Origin: Methylobacteriaceae bacterium
GTDB lineage: Bacteria > Pseudomonadota > Alphaproteobacteria > Rhizobiales > Beijerinckiaceae
Reading direction: 5' to 3'
Length of the DNA stretch: 64,000 nt
NCBI GenBank assembly: GCA_020638195.1
Contig: JACKJC010000002.1
Span: 930,001-994,000 of the forward strand
Shown: positions 1-8,285 of the stretch, piece after piece
Numbering within the stretch: position 1 is the stretch's first letter
Layout: each line of letters opens with the position of its first letter
The notes under the pieces: model-generated
Told to the model about the DNA's origin: nothing
Seen by the model: the letters and a program-made list of their open reading frames with translations, nothing else
Database searches by the model: none
Made by a program: the position numbers and the translations under genes

Positions 1-1
1 C

Positions 2-520
2 CTGCTGGTGCTGTCAGAGTGGCCGTCGCTCGAGGGTCTCGGCGATGCCGAAGCGGAGGCGGAAGTCGGCTGGGTGGTCGACCTCGTGACCGAGGTGCGG
101 TCTGTGCGCTCCGAGATGAACGTGCCGGCGGGCGCGCAGGTCCCGTTGGCGCTCGTCGGCGCGGACGCCGCCATCAAGCAGCGCGCGACCGACTGGGGCG
201 AGACGATCCGGCGACTGGCGCGCATTTCCGAGATCAGCTTCGCGCCGGCGGCGCCGGCCGGTTCGGCGCAGATGCTGGTGCGCGGCCTGACGGTGGCCAT
301 GCCGTTGGCGGGCGCGATCGACATTTCCGCCGAAAAGGCGCGGCTGTCCAAGGAAATCGGCAAGCTCGACGGCGAGGCGAAGAAGATCGAGGCCAAGCTC
401 GGCAATCCCGACTTCCTGACGCGCGCCAAGGAAGAAGTGGTCGAGGAAAACCGCGAGCGCCTTGAAGATACGCGCGCGAAAATCGCGAAGATGACGGTAG
501 CGCTGGAGCGGTTGGGCTAG
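2..520 (+). CDS. valS: Valyl-tRNA synthetase, C-terminal part (cut by window edge)
   Basis: This is the last ~172 residues of valyl-tRNA synthetase, which charges tRNA-Val in the cytoplasm. The frame is open from the first bases of the window, so the start and catalytic domain lie outside it. What is visible is the end of the anticodon-binding domain (the stretch around VTEVRSVRSEMNVPAG is typical of ValRS) followed by the C-terminal coiled-coil arm, rich in K/E and with the family-typical LGNPDF segment (around 390-420), which contacts the tRNA elbow. It ends nine bases before the convergent gene at 530. The identification is firm; nothing looks damaged in the visible part. Confidence 0.95.
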   Translation: MLVLSEWPSLEGLGDAEAEAEVGWVVDLVTEVRSVRSEMNVPAGAQVPLALVGADAAIKQRATDWGETIRRLARISEISFAPAAPAGSAQMLVRGLTVAMPLAGAIDISAEKARLSKEIGKLDGEAKKIEAKLGNPDFLTRAKEEVVEENRERLEDTRAKIAKMTVALERLG

Positions 521-529
521 GCCCGCCGC

Positions 530-1093
530 TTACTGCGCCACGTTGGCCTGGAAGTCTCGAGGCTCGGTGCGAACCGGCCTGAGTGTGCGGGCGGCTTCGG
601 CGGACGCCGCCACGGTCGATTGCGCCGGCGCATAGGCGCCGGGGTTGCGGCTCGCCTTTTCGAGCGTCGCCAGATCGTTGCGCGCCTTGGTCAGCGGCTC
701 GAAATCGTCACGCGAATGCGTGCGGCCGGCGCCGCGATAAACCAGAAAGCCTTCCGGCGTCACGACGACGTCTCCACGGCGCAGGGTCTTGTCCTCGGCG
801 AAATGCGCGACCGAGCCAACGCTTGCGCCCTGCGGCGGAGCGATAGCCACCTGCTTGGCGCCATGTGAGCCGCCCGATGTCGCCGCCCGGCGTTTTGCAC
901 GCGCGGGCCGCTGGCTCTTGTCGAGCAGGTGTTCGAGCGAGGGCGCGGGCTGAGCCTGCGGCGTCGGCTGCGGGCGGCAGCCGCCGAACAGAAACTGGAT
1001 GGGGTTGCAGGCGAGCGCCGCGCCAGGGGCAAGAATCGTCGCTGCAAGGACAGGCGCTGCGAGGACATGCGCGCGTAGGCGAAACTGGATCAT
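530..1093 (-). CDS. Secreted CNP/LFGGC-family protein, paralog A
   Basis: A 187-residue protein of unknown function. It has a cleavable signal peptide (residues 1-28, ending ALA) and the mature protein starts with CNPIQFLFGGCR, two cysteines nine residues apart that could form a disulfide in the periplasm. A proline/alanine/arginine-rich linker follows, then a conserved C-terminal module, VGSVAHF..KTLRRGDVVVTPEGFLVYRG. It is the last of three tandem paralogs on the minus strand (530-1093, 1220-1810, 1904-2431) lying behind mntH. The lipobox position -3 is alanine, so a lipoprotein is unlikely. I recognise no named family; the module could be a small beta fold. Function is not assignable from sequence alone. 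Confidence 0.8.
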   Translation of the reverse strand: MIQFRLRAHVLAAPVLAATILAPGAALACNPIQFLFGGCRPQPTPQAQPAPSLEHLLDKSQRPARAKRRAATSGGSHGAKQVAIAPPQGASVGSVAHFAEDKTLRRGDVVVTPEGFLVYRGAGRTHSRDDFEPLTKARNDLATLEKASRNPGAYAPAQSTVAASAEAARTLRPVRTEPRDFQANVAQ

Positions 1094-1219
1094 CGCTCAA
1101 ATCCCGGAATGCAAACGAAGCTCGAACCTGTCGCGAAATGCTGCGACGCCCGACTTAGAGCAGATCAGCGCGACACGGTTCAAGTCACTTTGGTCATCCG
1201 GCTACGCATCGCATCGGGC

Positions 1220-1810
1220 CTACTGGCTCGACGCGACCCGGATGGCGCGACGCAGCGCCACCAACCCGCGTTTTTCGGCTGGGGTCTTCTCGACCTCGAC
1301 GATCGCCGCGGTGTGCTGACGCATGCTGGCCTGTTCGAGTTTGGCCAGCGCTCCGCCATCTTGCGCGATCGGGGTAAACCGATTGTTGCGAAACACGCGG
1401 AAGCCCTCGCTCGTGACGACAATATCGCCAGCGCGCAGCGTCGGGTCGGCGGCGAAACGGGCCAGCGAGCCGATGGGAGCGTCAGCGCCGGGGCGGCGGT
1501 GGACGACCGACTTGTGCGCCTCGGCGAGTTTCGAGGCCACGGCCTTGTGACGACGGGCGGGCGTAGCGGGCTTCTTCGCGCGCGCCAGCGACGCCTTGGC
1601 GCGCGCCTGTGCCTGCGGAGCGACGTTCAACGGCTCGTAGGCTGGCAGGGCGGGGGCGACGCGCGCCTGCCGGCAGCCGCCGAACAGAAGCGTCAACGGA
1701 TTGCAGTCCTGCGCGGCGGCGGGGGCGACCGACGCGGCGAGGCCGATCGCTGCGGCAATGCACAGCGCGGTCTTGCGGGCGGAGGCTTTGAACGAAGTCG
1801 TGCGGGTCAT
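1220..1810 (-). CDS. Secreted CNP/LFGGC-family protein, paralog B
   Basis: A 196-residue paralog of the genes on either side. I chose the ATG at 1810 over the longer reading from 1873 because an AGGAG sits about nine bases upstream of it and a signal peptide begins there. After cleavage the protein starts near CNPLTLLFGGCR, followed by a basic Ala/Lys/Arg-rich linker and the shared module IGSLARF..DPTLRAGDIVVTSEGFRVFR, then a short tail with LEQASM that is also present in paralog C. It should be periplasmic or outer-surface exposed. No enzyme motif is visible. Spacing to the flanking paralogs is about 90-130 bases, so each copy may have its own promoter. Confidence 0.8.
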   Translation of the reverse strand: MTRTTSFKASARKTALCIAAAIGLAASVAPAAAQDCNPLTLLFGGCRQARVAPALPAYEPLNVAPQAQARAKASLARAKKPATPARRHKAVASKLAEAHKSVVHRRPGADAPIGSLARFAADPTLRAGDIVVTSEGFRVFRNNRFTPIAQDGGALAKLEQASMRQHTAAIVEVEKTPAEKRGLVALRRAIRVASSQ

Positions 1811-1903
1811 GGGCGTGATCTCCTGCCGCGCACTCAACGCGATCCGTGGCCACGACGATGTATGATCGCGCACACGGTGAATTCGGTGTTGGTAATTTCG
1901 GAG

Positions 1904-2431
1904 CTAGGGGCGCCTGTCGGCGATCGACTGGCGGCGCCCGGGGCGTGGGCGGCCGCGCATGCTGGCCTGTTCCAGTCTGGCGATCTTGCCGCCGTCATGC
2001 CGTATGCTGGCGAATTTACCATGCCGGTAGACGCGGAATCCGTCGTTCGTGACGACAATGTCGCCGTTGCGAAGCGTGGGGTCGCGCCGGAACAGCGCCA
2101 GGGAGCCGACGGGGGCGTCGAGCGTCGGCAGCAACGGGCTTTCCTTGCCGCTGATACCGGACTCGTTGCGCCGCCGCGCCGTCTTGCGGACATGCGCGGC
2201 CTGCGGCCGCCGCACATGCCGTAAGCGCGGCGCGGCGCGGAAACGTTCGTGATAGCTCGGGGACTCGTAGATGGGTCGTAGCGGCTCGAACCGGCAGGCG
2301 CCGAACAGGGCCTCGATCGGGTTGCAGGCCAGAGCGGAGCCGGGAAAGAGCAGACCGCAGACCAACGCTATGGCCGCGCTCCTGCGGCGGCTTGCGGGAC
2401 GTATCGCGTTGCTGGTCGACTGACGGGGCAT
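1904..2431 (-). CDS. Secreted CNP/LFGGC-family protein, paralog C
   Basis: A 175-residue paralog of the two genes downstream. It carries a signal peptide, then CNPIEALFGACR, a basic linker containing several His/Arg, and the module VGSLALFRRDPTLRNGDIVVTNDGFRVYR ending in DGG..ARLEQASMR. The same residues (D-x-TLR-x-GD[IV]VVT-x-[ED]GF-x-V[YF]R) recur in all three copies. The start at 2431 gives a compact signal peptide; an in-frame ATG at 2491 would add 20 residues. It lies about 80 bases downstream of mntH on the same strand and could be co-transcribed with it, so a link to manganese or envelope stress is possible but only inferred. Confidence 0.8.
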   Translation of the reverse strand: MPRQSTSNAIRPASRRRSAAIALVCGLLFPGSALACNPIEALFGACRFEPLRPIYESPSYHERFRAAPRLRHVRRPQAAHVRKTARRRNESGISGKESPLLPTLDAPVGSLALFRRDPTLRNGDIVVTNDGFRVYRHGKFASIRHDGGKIARLEQASMRGRPRPGRRQSIADRRP

Positions 2432-2511
2432 GCGCGAACTACGCGCCAGACGGATGGCGGTTCCGTGGCGCGGCCGCACAAAATTCGGCATCGGCGCTGG
2501 CGCGCGAGATT

Positions 2512-3813
2512 TCAGGTCAGACCGGGTATCGGCGCGCCTATCGCGCTGAGAATCAGCACGACATTCAGCGCCAGCACGATCGCCGCGCCGAGCGCCGCCG
2601 CAATGCGGGTCGCCGGGCCGTTCACATGGTCGCCCATGATATCGCGGCGGCCGGTGAACATGAGCAGCGCGACCATCGGGACGGGCAGGGCGATCGACAG
2701 AATCACCTGGCTCATGACGAGCGCCTGCGTCGAATCGAAACCCATGCCCACTATGACGAAGGCGGGCGCCATGGTGACGAGCCGCCGCACCCAGACGGGA
2801 ATCGAAAAACCGACGAAGCCTTGCATGATGATCTGGCCGGCCATGGTGCCGACGACAGAACTCGCCACGCCCGAGGCCAGCAGCGAGACCAGGAAAGCGG
2901 TCGCGGCGAAGCCGCCGAGCAGCGGCGTCAGCGTGTGGTAGGCCGTCTCGATCTCGGCGACGTCGGAATGGCCGGCGTGGAAGGCGGCCGACGCCATCAT
3001 GACCATCGCCATATTGACCGCGCCGGCCACTGCGAGGGCGACGACGACCTCGATATTCGAGATGCGGACCAGCTTGCGGCGCTCGTCCGCGTTGCGCGGC
3101 GGCGTGCGGGCTTGCGTCAGGCTCGAATGCAGGAACACGGCATGCGGCATCACCGTCGCGCCGATGATGCCGACGGCGAGCATCAGCGCGCGCGCGTCGT
3201 CGATCTTTGGCGTCACCGCGTGTTTTGCCGCAGCCCTCCAGTCGATCGGCGCGAGAACGAGCTCGGCGAGGTAGCAGAGCGCGATGACCGCCACGAGCGC
3301 GCCGACGACAAGCTCGATCGGCCGGAAGCCACGCTGCTCGAAAGCGAGGATGCCGGAGATGACGATGGCGACGATGACCATGCCCCAGAGCAGCGGCAGG
3401 CCGAACAGGAGCGACAGGCCGATCGCGCCGCCGAGGAATTCGGCGAGATCGGTCGCCATGGCCGCGATCTCGCTGGCGACCCACATCGCGTAAGCGACGG
3501 GTTTGGAGAACTGGTCGCGGCACATTTCCGCGAGATTGCGACCGGTGACGATGCCGAGCTTGGCGGACAGGGCCTGGAACAGCATGGCCACGAGATTGGC
3601 CATCAACACGACCCAGAGCAGATTGTAGCCGTATTGCGAGCCGGCCTGGATGTTGGTCGCGAAATTGCCGGGGTCGGTATAGGCGATGGAGGCGACGACC
3701 GCCGGGCCGAGGAAGGCGAGATAGGCGCGCGGGCTTTTGGTTCCGCCCGACAGGATGGAATGGGCGTCGTCTCGCGTGCGCGTCGTCAGCGTGCTTTTGA
3801 CCTTCTGATCCAT
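2512..3813 (-). CDS. mntH: Nramp-family Mn2+/H+ symporter MntH
   Basis: A 433-residue inner-membrane divalent-metal importer of the Nramp family that brings Mn2+ (and possibly Fe2+) into the cytoplasm with protons. It has about eleven hydrophobic segments, the DPGN metal-binding motif in the first helix (residues 47-50) and the MPH motif in helix 6 (residues 222-224), both hallmarks of functional Nramp carriers. It is transcribed divergently from the DtxR-type regulator at 3925, and a perfect 18-base palindrome sits 16-33 bases before its start codon, consistent with repression by MntR when manganese is plentiful. Length and motifs are normal for the family. Confidence 0.95.
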   Translation of the reverse strand: MDQKVKSTLTTRTRDDAHSILSGGTKSPRAYLAFLGPAVVASIAYTDPGNFATNIQAGSQYGYNLLWVVLMANLVAMLFQALSAKLGIVTGRNLAEMCRDQFSKPVAYAMWVASEIAAMATDLAEFLGGAIGLSLLFGLPLLWGMVIVAIVISGILAFEQRGFRPIELVVGALVAVIALCYLAELVLAPIDWRAAAKHAVTPKIDDARALMLAVGIIGATVMPHAVFLHSSLTQARTPPRNADERRKLVRISNIEVVVALAVAGAVNMAMVMMASAAFHAGHSDVAEIETAYHTLTPLLGGFAATAFLVSLLASGVASSVVGTMAGQIIMQGFVGFSIPVWVRRLVTMAPAFVIVGMGFDSTQALVMSQVILSIALPVPMVALLMFTGRRDIMGDHVNGPATRIAAALGAAIVLALNVVLILSAIGAPIPGLT

Positions 3814-3828
3814 GTCCGCGCGTCTGAT

Positions 3829-3846
3829 TTGTAGCCGTGGCTACAA
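3829..3846. promoter_or_regulatory. Palindrome in mntH/mntR intergenic region, candidate MntR operator
   Basis: Perfect inverted repeat with arms TTGTAGCC and GGCTACAA separated by GT. It lies just upstream of the mntH start codon in the 111-base divergent region shared with mntR. Position and symmetry suit a dimeric DtxR-type repressor; the binding partner is inferred. Confidence 0.65.
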
Positions 3847-3924
3847 TTAAGCGCTTAGGCAAGAAAATCAATCCCGATTGAAAACTGATGATTTTGCTGG
3901 CATTATCGCGTCAGGTTCAGCCCC

Positions 3925-4383
3925 ATGCCAAAATCCAAGACCTACAAGCTCGACGCGGAACCGGCCGATCTGCCGCCGGAGGCCGATCAGGCGCATCGGT
4001 TCGAGAAGGCCCGTAGCGCGCAGGCGACGGCGCTGCTCGAAGATTATGCGGAACTCATCTCCGACCTGATTGGCACCGAAGGCGAGGCGCGCCCGACGGA
4101 CATCGCCCGCCGACTTGGCGTGTCGCATGCGACGGCGATCAAGAGCATTGCGCGGCTCAAGCGCGAAGGACTGGCGACGTCGAAGCTCTATCGCGGCGTG
4201 TTTCTCACGCCCGCTGGAGAAATGCTTGCGAGGCGCGTGCGGGCGCGCCATCGCCTCGTCGTCGATCTCCTCGTCGCCGTCGGCGTGCCGCAGGATGCGG
4301 CGGAGGTGGACGCCGAAGGGATCGAGCACCACGTCTCCGAGGAATCCCTGCGTGCTTTCGCCAAGTTTCTGGGTCGCGCCTGA
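3925..4383 (+). CDS. mntR: Manganese-responsive transcriptional regulator MntR (DtxR family)
   Basis: A 152-residue DtxR/MntR-type repressor. A winged helix-turn-helix occupies roughly residues 50-95 (PTDIARRLGVSHATAIKSIARL), followed by the dimerisation/metal-binding helix region with RHRLVVDLLVAVGVP and the family signature EGIEHHVSEE. There is no SH3-like third domain, as in the short MntR type. Divergence from mntH and the palindrome between them make manganese-dependent repression of mntH the likely role, with Mn2+ as corepressor. The N-terminal ~35 residues are charged and poorly conserved. Confidence 0.92.
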   Translation: MPKSKTYKLDAEPADLPPEADQAHRFEKARSAQATALLEDYAELISDLIGTEGEARPTDIARRLGVSHATAIKSIARLKREGLATSKLYRGVFLTPAGEMLARRVRARHRLVVDLLVAVGVPQDAAEVDAEGIEHHVSEESLRAFAKFLGRA

Positions 4384-4722
4384 GCGTCGGAAGCGTGGCC
4401 TTTGCGCACGCTTTGTGGCTTTGCGGCAACAGCCCGCAATCAACTTGCAATGGCCCAAATCCGCCATGCAAGACGCCGCTTTTCAGCCATAAACCACGCG
4501 CTAATGTCTCCGCGTTAAGAGCGTGAGAGGCTAAGGACGCTTTCGTTCGCGGAGCGGAACCAAAGTCTCTGAAATGGTGTGTTGCGCAATTGCCTCACCA
4601 GCGAGTTCGAGCGGTTCGCGATTGTCGGCCGATCGGGCCTGAGGCGCGCGGGGTCTAGCGTGTTGGCTTATCGACATAGCCGGACCTTCAACACTCGTGG
4701 CGCGCGTGGCGGCGCTGCAGAG
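4384..4722. other. Intergenic stretch without recognised feature
   Basis: About 340 bases between mntR and the exoR-like gene. I see no convincing ORF, strong hairpin or repeat. It should hold the exoR-like promoter. Confidence 0.5.
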
Positions 4723-5556
4723 ATGGTGTCGATGGTGAAGGTCGGTCGGTTCAGTCTTGTGATCGCATGCGGTCTGTTCGTGGCCGCCGGGCCGGCGTTC
4801 GCCCTCGACGTCGAGCGGGTCGCCGACGCGCGCGGCGTGCAACACCACAAATACAAGGACGCCGAGCAGGCGCTGGCGGCTGGCATCGCCTCCTACCGCT
4901 CCGGCGACGCCAAGAATTCCGTCGAGCCGCTGACCTATGCCGCGCAGGGCGGGGCCGCGCTCGCGCAGTGGAAGCTCGGCAAGATGTACGCGGCCGGCGA
5001 CGGCGTGACGGCCGACGACTACAAGGCTTACAAGTATTTTCTGCAGATCGTGCAGAATTACGACGAGGACCAGACGCCGCGGCGCGAGCTGCCGGTGGTC
5101 GCCAGCGCCTTCGTCGCGGTCGGCGCCTACAGCCTGAACGGCATCGCGGACGCCGGCATGAAGCCGAACCCGTCCCGCGCGCGAGAAATGTTCCAGTATG
5201 CGGCGACGAATTTCGGCGACGCCGACGCGCAGTATAACCTCGCGCGCATGTATCTCGACGGCTCGGGCGTGGAAAAGGACGCCCGTCAGGCGGCGCGCTG
5301 GCTGCGGCTGGCCGCCGAAAAGGGCCATGCCCCATCGCAGGCCATGCTCGGGCACCTGCTGTTCAACGGGGTCGACGGCATATCGCGCCAGCGCGCGCAG
5401 GGCCTGATGTATCTGACGCTGGCGCGCGAGGGCGCGAACGACCCTGCGAGCGACAAGTGGATCGTCGACCTCTACGACAAGGCCATGCGCACCGCGAGCG
5501 ATAACGATCGCCAGGCGGCGGCCGTCTATCTCGAAAGCTACATGAAGCGGCGCTGA
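4723..5556 (+). CDS. ExoR-like periplasmic Sel1-repeat protein
   Basis: A 277-residue exported protein with a signal peptide (residues 1-27, ending PAFA) and Sel1-type helical repeats, e.g. GAALAQWKLGKMYAAGDGV and DADAQYNLARMYLDGSGV. Layout, length and the C-terminal block with ARGLMYLTLAREG-like text resemble rhizobial ExoR, the periplasmic inhibitor of the ExoS/ChvI two-component system that controls exopolysaccharide, motility and envelope genes. The adjacent, convergent xthA is the same neighbour seen in rhizobia, which supports the assignment. I chose the ATG at 4723 because the 48 residues before it lack a signal sequence; the ATG at 4732 is also possible. No exoS/chvI genes lie in this window. 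Confidence 0.75.
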   Translation: MVSMVKVGRFSLVIACGLFVAAGPAFALDVERVADARGVQHHKYKDAEQALAAGIASYRSGDAKNSVEPLTYAAQGGAALAQWKLGKMYAAGDGVTADDYKAYKYFLQIVQNYDEDQTPRRELPVVASAFVAVGAYSLNGIADAGMKPNPSRAREMFQYAATNFGDADAQYNLARMYLDGSGVEKDARQAARWLRLAAEKGHAPSQAMLGHLLFNGVDGISRQRAQGLMYLTLAREGANDPASDKWIVDLYDKAMRTASDNDRQAAAVYLESYMKRR

Positions 5557-5562
5557 ACGCGC

Positions 5563-6345
5563 CTATTCCCTGAATTCCGCGCGAATCGGCACGTGGTCGG
5601 ACGGCTTGTCCTTCGCGCGCATCTCCTTGTCGATCGCGACCGACACAAGGCGATCGGCGGCCTGCGGCGAGAGCAGCAGATGGTCGATGCGGATGCCGTT
5701 GTTCCTCTGCCAGGCGCCTGCCTGATAATCCCAGAATGTATAGAGGCCGCCCGCATCCGTGCAGGCGCGCAGCGCGTCGGTGAAGCCGAGGTTCACGAGC
5801 GCGCGGAACTTCTGGCGCGTCTCCGGCAGGAAGAGAGCGTCGCCAGCCCAGGCGGCGGGATCGCGGCAATCCTCGGCGGCGGGAATGACATTGTAGTCGC
5901 CGGCGAGCGTCAGTGGCTCTTCCAGCTTCAGCAGATCCAGGGCGTGCGCGCGCAGGCGGTCCATCCACGCGTATTTGTAAGCGGTTTTTTCAGTGCCGGG
6001 CGGATTGCCGTTCGGCAGGTAGATGGAGGCGACGCGCATGAGAGCGCCCGAGGCGTCCTGCGTCACCGCCTCGAGATAGCGTGACTGCTCATCCTCGGCG
6101 CCGGGCAGGCCGCGCTGCGTCTCCTCGAGCGGGCGCCTCGACAGGATTGCGACGCCGTTCCAGCTCTTCTGGCCGTGGACGAGGGCATTGTAGCCGGCGT
6201 CCTCGATTTCGGCGCGCGGGAACTGGTCGTCCGTGCACTTGAGCTCCTGGAGGCACAGGACGTCGGGCGCGCGCTCCTTGAGATAATCGAGCAGCAGCGG
6301 CAGGCGCAGCCGGACCGAATTGATATTCCACGAAGCGACGATCAT
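5563..6345 (-). CDS. xthA: Exodeoxyribonuclease III (AP endonuclease)
   Basis: A 260-residue Mg2+-dependent AP endonuclease/3'-5' exonuclease of base-excision repair. Family motifs are all visible: the start VASWNINSVR, the catalytic-Glu segment LCLQELKC, the GDYNVIP segment, and the C-terminal catalytic SDHVPIRAEF. Length matches XthA. It converges on the exoR-like gene with a gap of only six bases. Confidence 0.95.
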   Translation of the reverse strand: MIVASWNINSVRLRLPLLLDYLKERAPDVLCLQELKCTDDQFPRAEIEDAGYNALVHGQKSWNGVAILSRRPLEETQRGLPGAEDEQSRYLEAVTQDASGALMRVASIYLPNGNPPGTEKTAYKYAWMDRLRAHALDLLKLEEPLTLAGDYNVIPAAEDCRDPAAWAGDALFLPETRQKFRALVNLGFTDALRACTDAGGLYTFWDYQAGAWQRNNGIRIDHLLLSPQAADRLVSVAIDKEMRAKDKPSDHVPIRAEFRE

Positions 6346-6488
6346 TGCCGATTCCTTCCCCCGCCATCGTATCAGACAAGTCTCCGGACACGGGAAAGGG
6401 AACCTTCATCCTGCGCGCAATTCGAGGCAGGCGGTTAGGCGAAAGGTAGGCCGGGCGCACGAAGCTCTCCGGACTTACGGGGGCATTC

Positions 6489-7724
6489 ATGGCCGCAAAA
6501 ACATTTGGATTGCGAGGCGCGACGCCGGCGTCCGTCCGCGCGGCGCGCTTTCAGCCAGCCGCCCCGCCGCCGAGCCCACGCATCAGCGAGGCCGCGCCCG
6601 AGCCTGCCCGGCGCGACGACGCGGAAGCCGAAGAGGCTGTCCGATTCCTCGCGCTCTTTCCCTTCCTGACCGGCGGGATCATCCTTTTTCTGTCACTGGT
6701 CTTCGCGGCCCAAAAGCACTTCGCCTTCGATATGCGCGACAATGCGCTCAGCCTCGGGTCGATTGTCGCGCTCGGCGGCGCGAGCCGTCGGCTCGTGCTT
6801 GAAGGCGGCGAGTGGTGGCGGATATTTCTCGCGCCGATCTATCACGGCTCGCTCGGCCATCTCGTCGGCAATTGCGTCGCGCTCGGCTTTCTCGGCGCGC
6901 GGCTCGAGCCCTTGCTCGGGCGCTGGTGGATGTCGGCTGCTTTCGTCATCAGCGCGCTCGGCGGCATGGTCGGATCGATGATCGGCAATCCGCCCGATGT
7001 GACGACGGTCGGCGCATCCGGCGCGATTTCCGGTCTGATCGGCGCGCTGTTCGCCATGAGCTTCCACAGCCGCGCCGACGAAGCGACGCAGCAGGCGATG
7101 CGCCGCACCGCCTGGCGGTTCGGCATTCCCGCGCTCGGACCGCTGCTGTGGGGCGCGCACGGAACGACGGATTATTCCGCCCATCTCGGCGGCGCGGTTT
7201 CAGGCGCGATGGTCGGCGCCGTGATCGCGCTTCTGTGGGACGGGCGAAGCTTCCGGCCGGGATTTCAGAGACTGGCGGCGGCGATCGCGGTCGGCGGGCT
7301 GACCATGTCCGGCGTTTCCGCCGCGATGGCCGCGACGCAGTTCAAGCGGCACGAACGCAGATGGGCGCATCTGATCCCGATGTCGCAGACGCCGCGCACG
7401 GTCGAGGAAGGGGCCAAGCGCGCGGACGATTTCGTCGCCCGCTATCCTCGCGACCCGCGCGCGCATCTGTTCCGGGCGGTCGCGCTGATCAAGCGCGACA
7501 AACTGATCGCCGCTGAGGGCGAGTTGCGCGCCGTGATCGCCAACGCCTCGGAAGTCGGCGCGGGCAGGCACACGCTCGAGCGAACGGCGGAAGCTTACAT
7601 GGCCATGATCTACGCCTATCAGGGGCGACGCGCGGACGCGCAGGCTATGGGCAGGAAGGTCTGCGCCGACAAGTCCGTGGCGGGTCTTCAGAAGTCCTTG
7701 AAGAAATACAAGATCTGCGGTTGA
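6489..7724 (+). CDS. Rhomboid-family intramembrane serine protease with C-terminal repeat-like tail
   Basis: A 411-residue membrane protein. After a proline/alanine-rich cytoplasmic N-terminus (~55 residues) there are about six transmembrane helices. The rhomboid signatures are present: the GHLVGN segment of helix 2, GASGAISG with the nucleophilic serine in helix 4, and AHLGG with the catalytic histidine in helix 6. Such enzymes cut substrate helices within the membrane. The last ~120 residues (from about position 290) form a soluble, helical TPR-like tail ending YKICG, unusual compared with minimal rhomboids and possibly a substrate-recruiting domain. The gene stands alone; its substrate is unknown. 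Confidence 0.85.
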   Translation: MAAKTFGLRGATPASVRAARFQPAAPPPSPRISEAAPEPARRDDAEAEEAVRFLALFPFLTGGIILFLSLVFAAQKHFAFDMRDNALSLGSIVALGGASRRLVLEGGEWWRIFLAPIYHGSLGHLVGNCVALGFLGARLEPLLGRWWMSAAFVISALGGMVGSMIGNPPDVTTVGASGAISGLIGALFAMSFHSRADEATQQAMRRTAWRFGIPALGPLLWGAHGTTDYSAHLGGAVSGAMVGAVIALLWDGRSFRPGFQRLAAAIAVGGLTMSGVSAAMAATQFKRHERRWAHLIPMSQTPRTVEEGAKRADDFVARYPRDPRAHLFRAVALIKRDKLIAAEGELRAVIANASEVGAGRHTLERTAEAYMAMIYAYQGRRADAQAMGRKVCADKSVAGLQKSLKKYKICG

Positions 7725-7779
7725 GAGCGCCGCCGGTTGGCGAGCTTCTCGCGCCGTGGTCTAAACGGCGGGGGAGGCC

Positions 7780-8259
7780 ATGATGTCCGAACTCGAGAAA
7801 CTCGCCGCGCAGGTGGCGCATAAACTGATTGCTCGCCGCGAATTGCTGGCCGTCTCGGAATCCTCGAGCGGCGGGTTGATCTCGGCCGCTCTGCTCGCCG
7901 TGCCCGGCGCTTCGGCCTTCTATATCGGCGGCGCGGTGGTCTATACGGCGCGCGCGCGGGCGGCGCTGGTCAACATCGAGCGCGCCGATGTCGAGGGCAT
8001 GCGCTCCGCCAGCGAACCCTACGCGCTCCTGCTGGCGCGCCGCACGCGCGAATTGCTGCGTGCGGGCTGGGCGATCGCCGAGACGGGCGCGGCCGGGCCA
8101 ACGGGCAATTCCTACGGCGATGCGGCAGGGCACACGGTGGTTGCGATCAGCGGTCCCGCGGAAAAGGTTCGCACGATCGAGACCGGTTCTGCCGACCGGC
8201 GCGCCAACATGGACGCCTTTGCCCGCGCCGCGCTGGAATTGCTCGACGAAGCGCTGTAA
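7780..8259 (+). CDS. CinA C-terminal (PncC-like) domain protein, probably catalytically degenerate
   Basis: A 159-residue protein of the CinA C-terminal/nicotinamide-nucleotide amidase family, clearly related to the second copy at 48936. The fold signatures are kept (ETGAAGPTGNSYGDAAGHT parallels the usual ITGVAGPGGGSVEKPVG), but the active-site segments differ: ESSSGG replaces the usual ESCTGG, and the lysine of YSNEAKVGMLGV is replaced by arginine in YTARARAALVNI. It may therefore have lost deamidase activity or changed substrate. It sits 55 bases after the rhomboid gene and just before a DUF3297 gene. Confidence 0.8.
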   Translation: MMSELEKLAAQVAHKLIARRELLAVSESSSGGLISAALLAVPGASAFYIGGAVVYTARARAALVNIERADVEGMRSASEPYALLLARRTRELLRAGWAIAETGAAGPTGNSYGDAAGHTVVAISGPAEKVRTIETGSADRRANMDAFARAALELLDEAL

Positions 8260-8285
8260 ACGGGCGGCTCAATTCAGAGGATTCC

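Noticed and set aside
530..1093. Lipoprotein reading of the CNP-family proteins
   Set aside because: The cysteine follows the signal peptide, but position -3 is alanine in copies A and C and the cysteine is preceded by QD in copy B, so a lipobox is not supported.
2392..3834. 480-codon plus-strand frame antisense to mntH
   Set aside because: High-GC shadow frame rich in Arg/Asp/His/Gly; no domain text; fully covered by mntH.
1904..3871. 655-codon minus-strand frame spanning the mntH region
   Set aside because: Only its 3' part (from 2431) is a real gene. The rest lies in a different frame of mntH, whose Nramp motifs prove the true frame.
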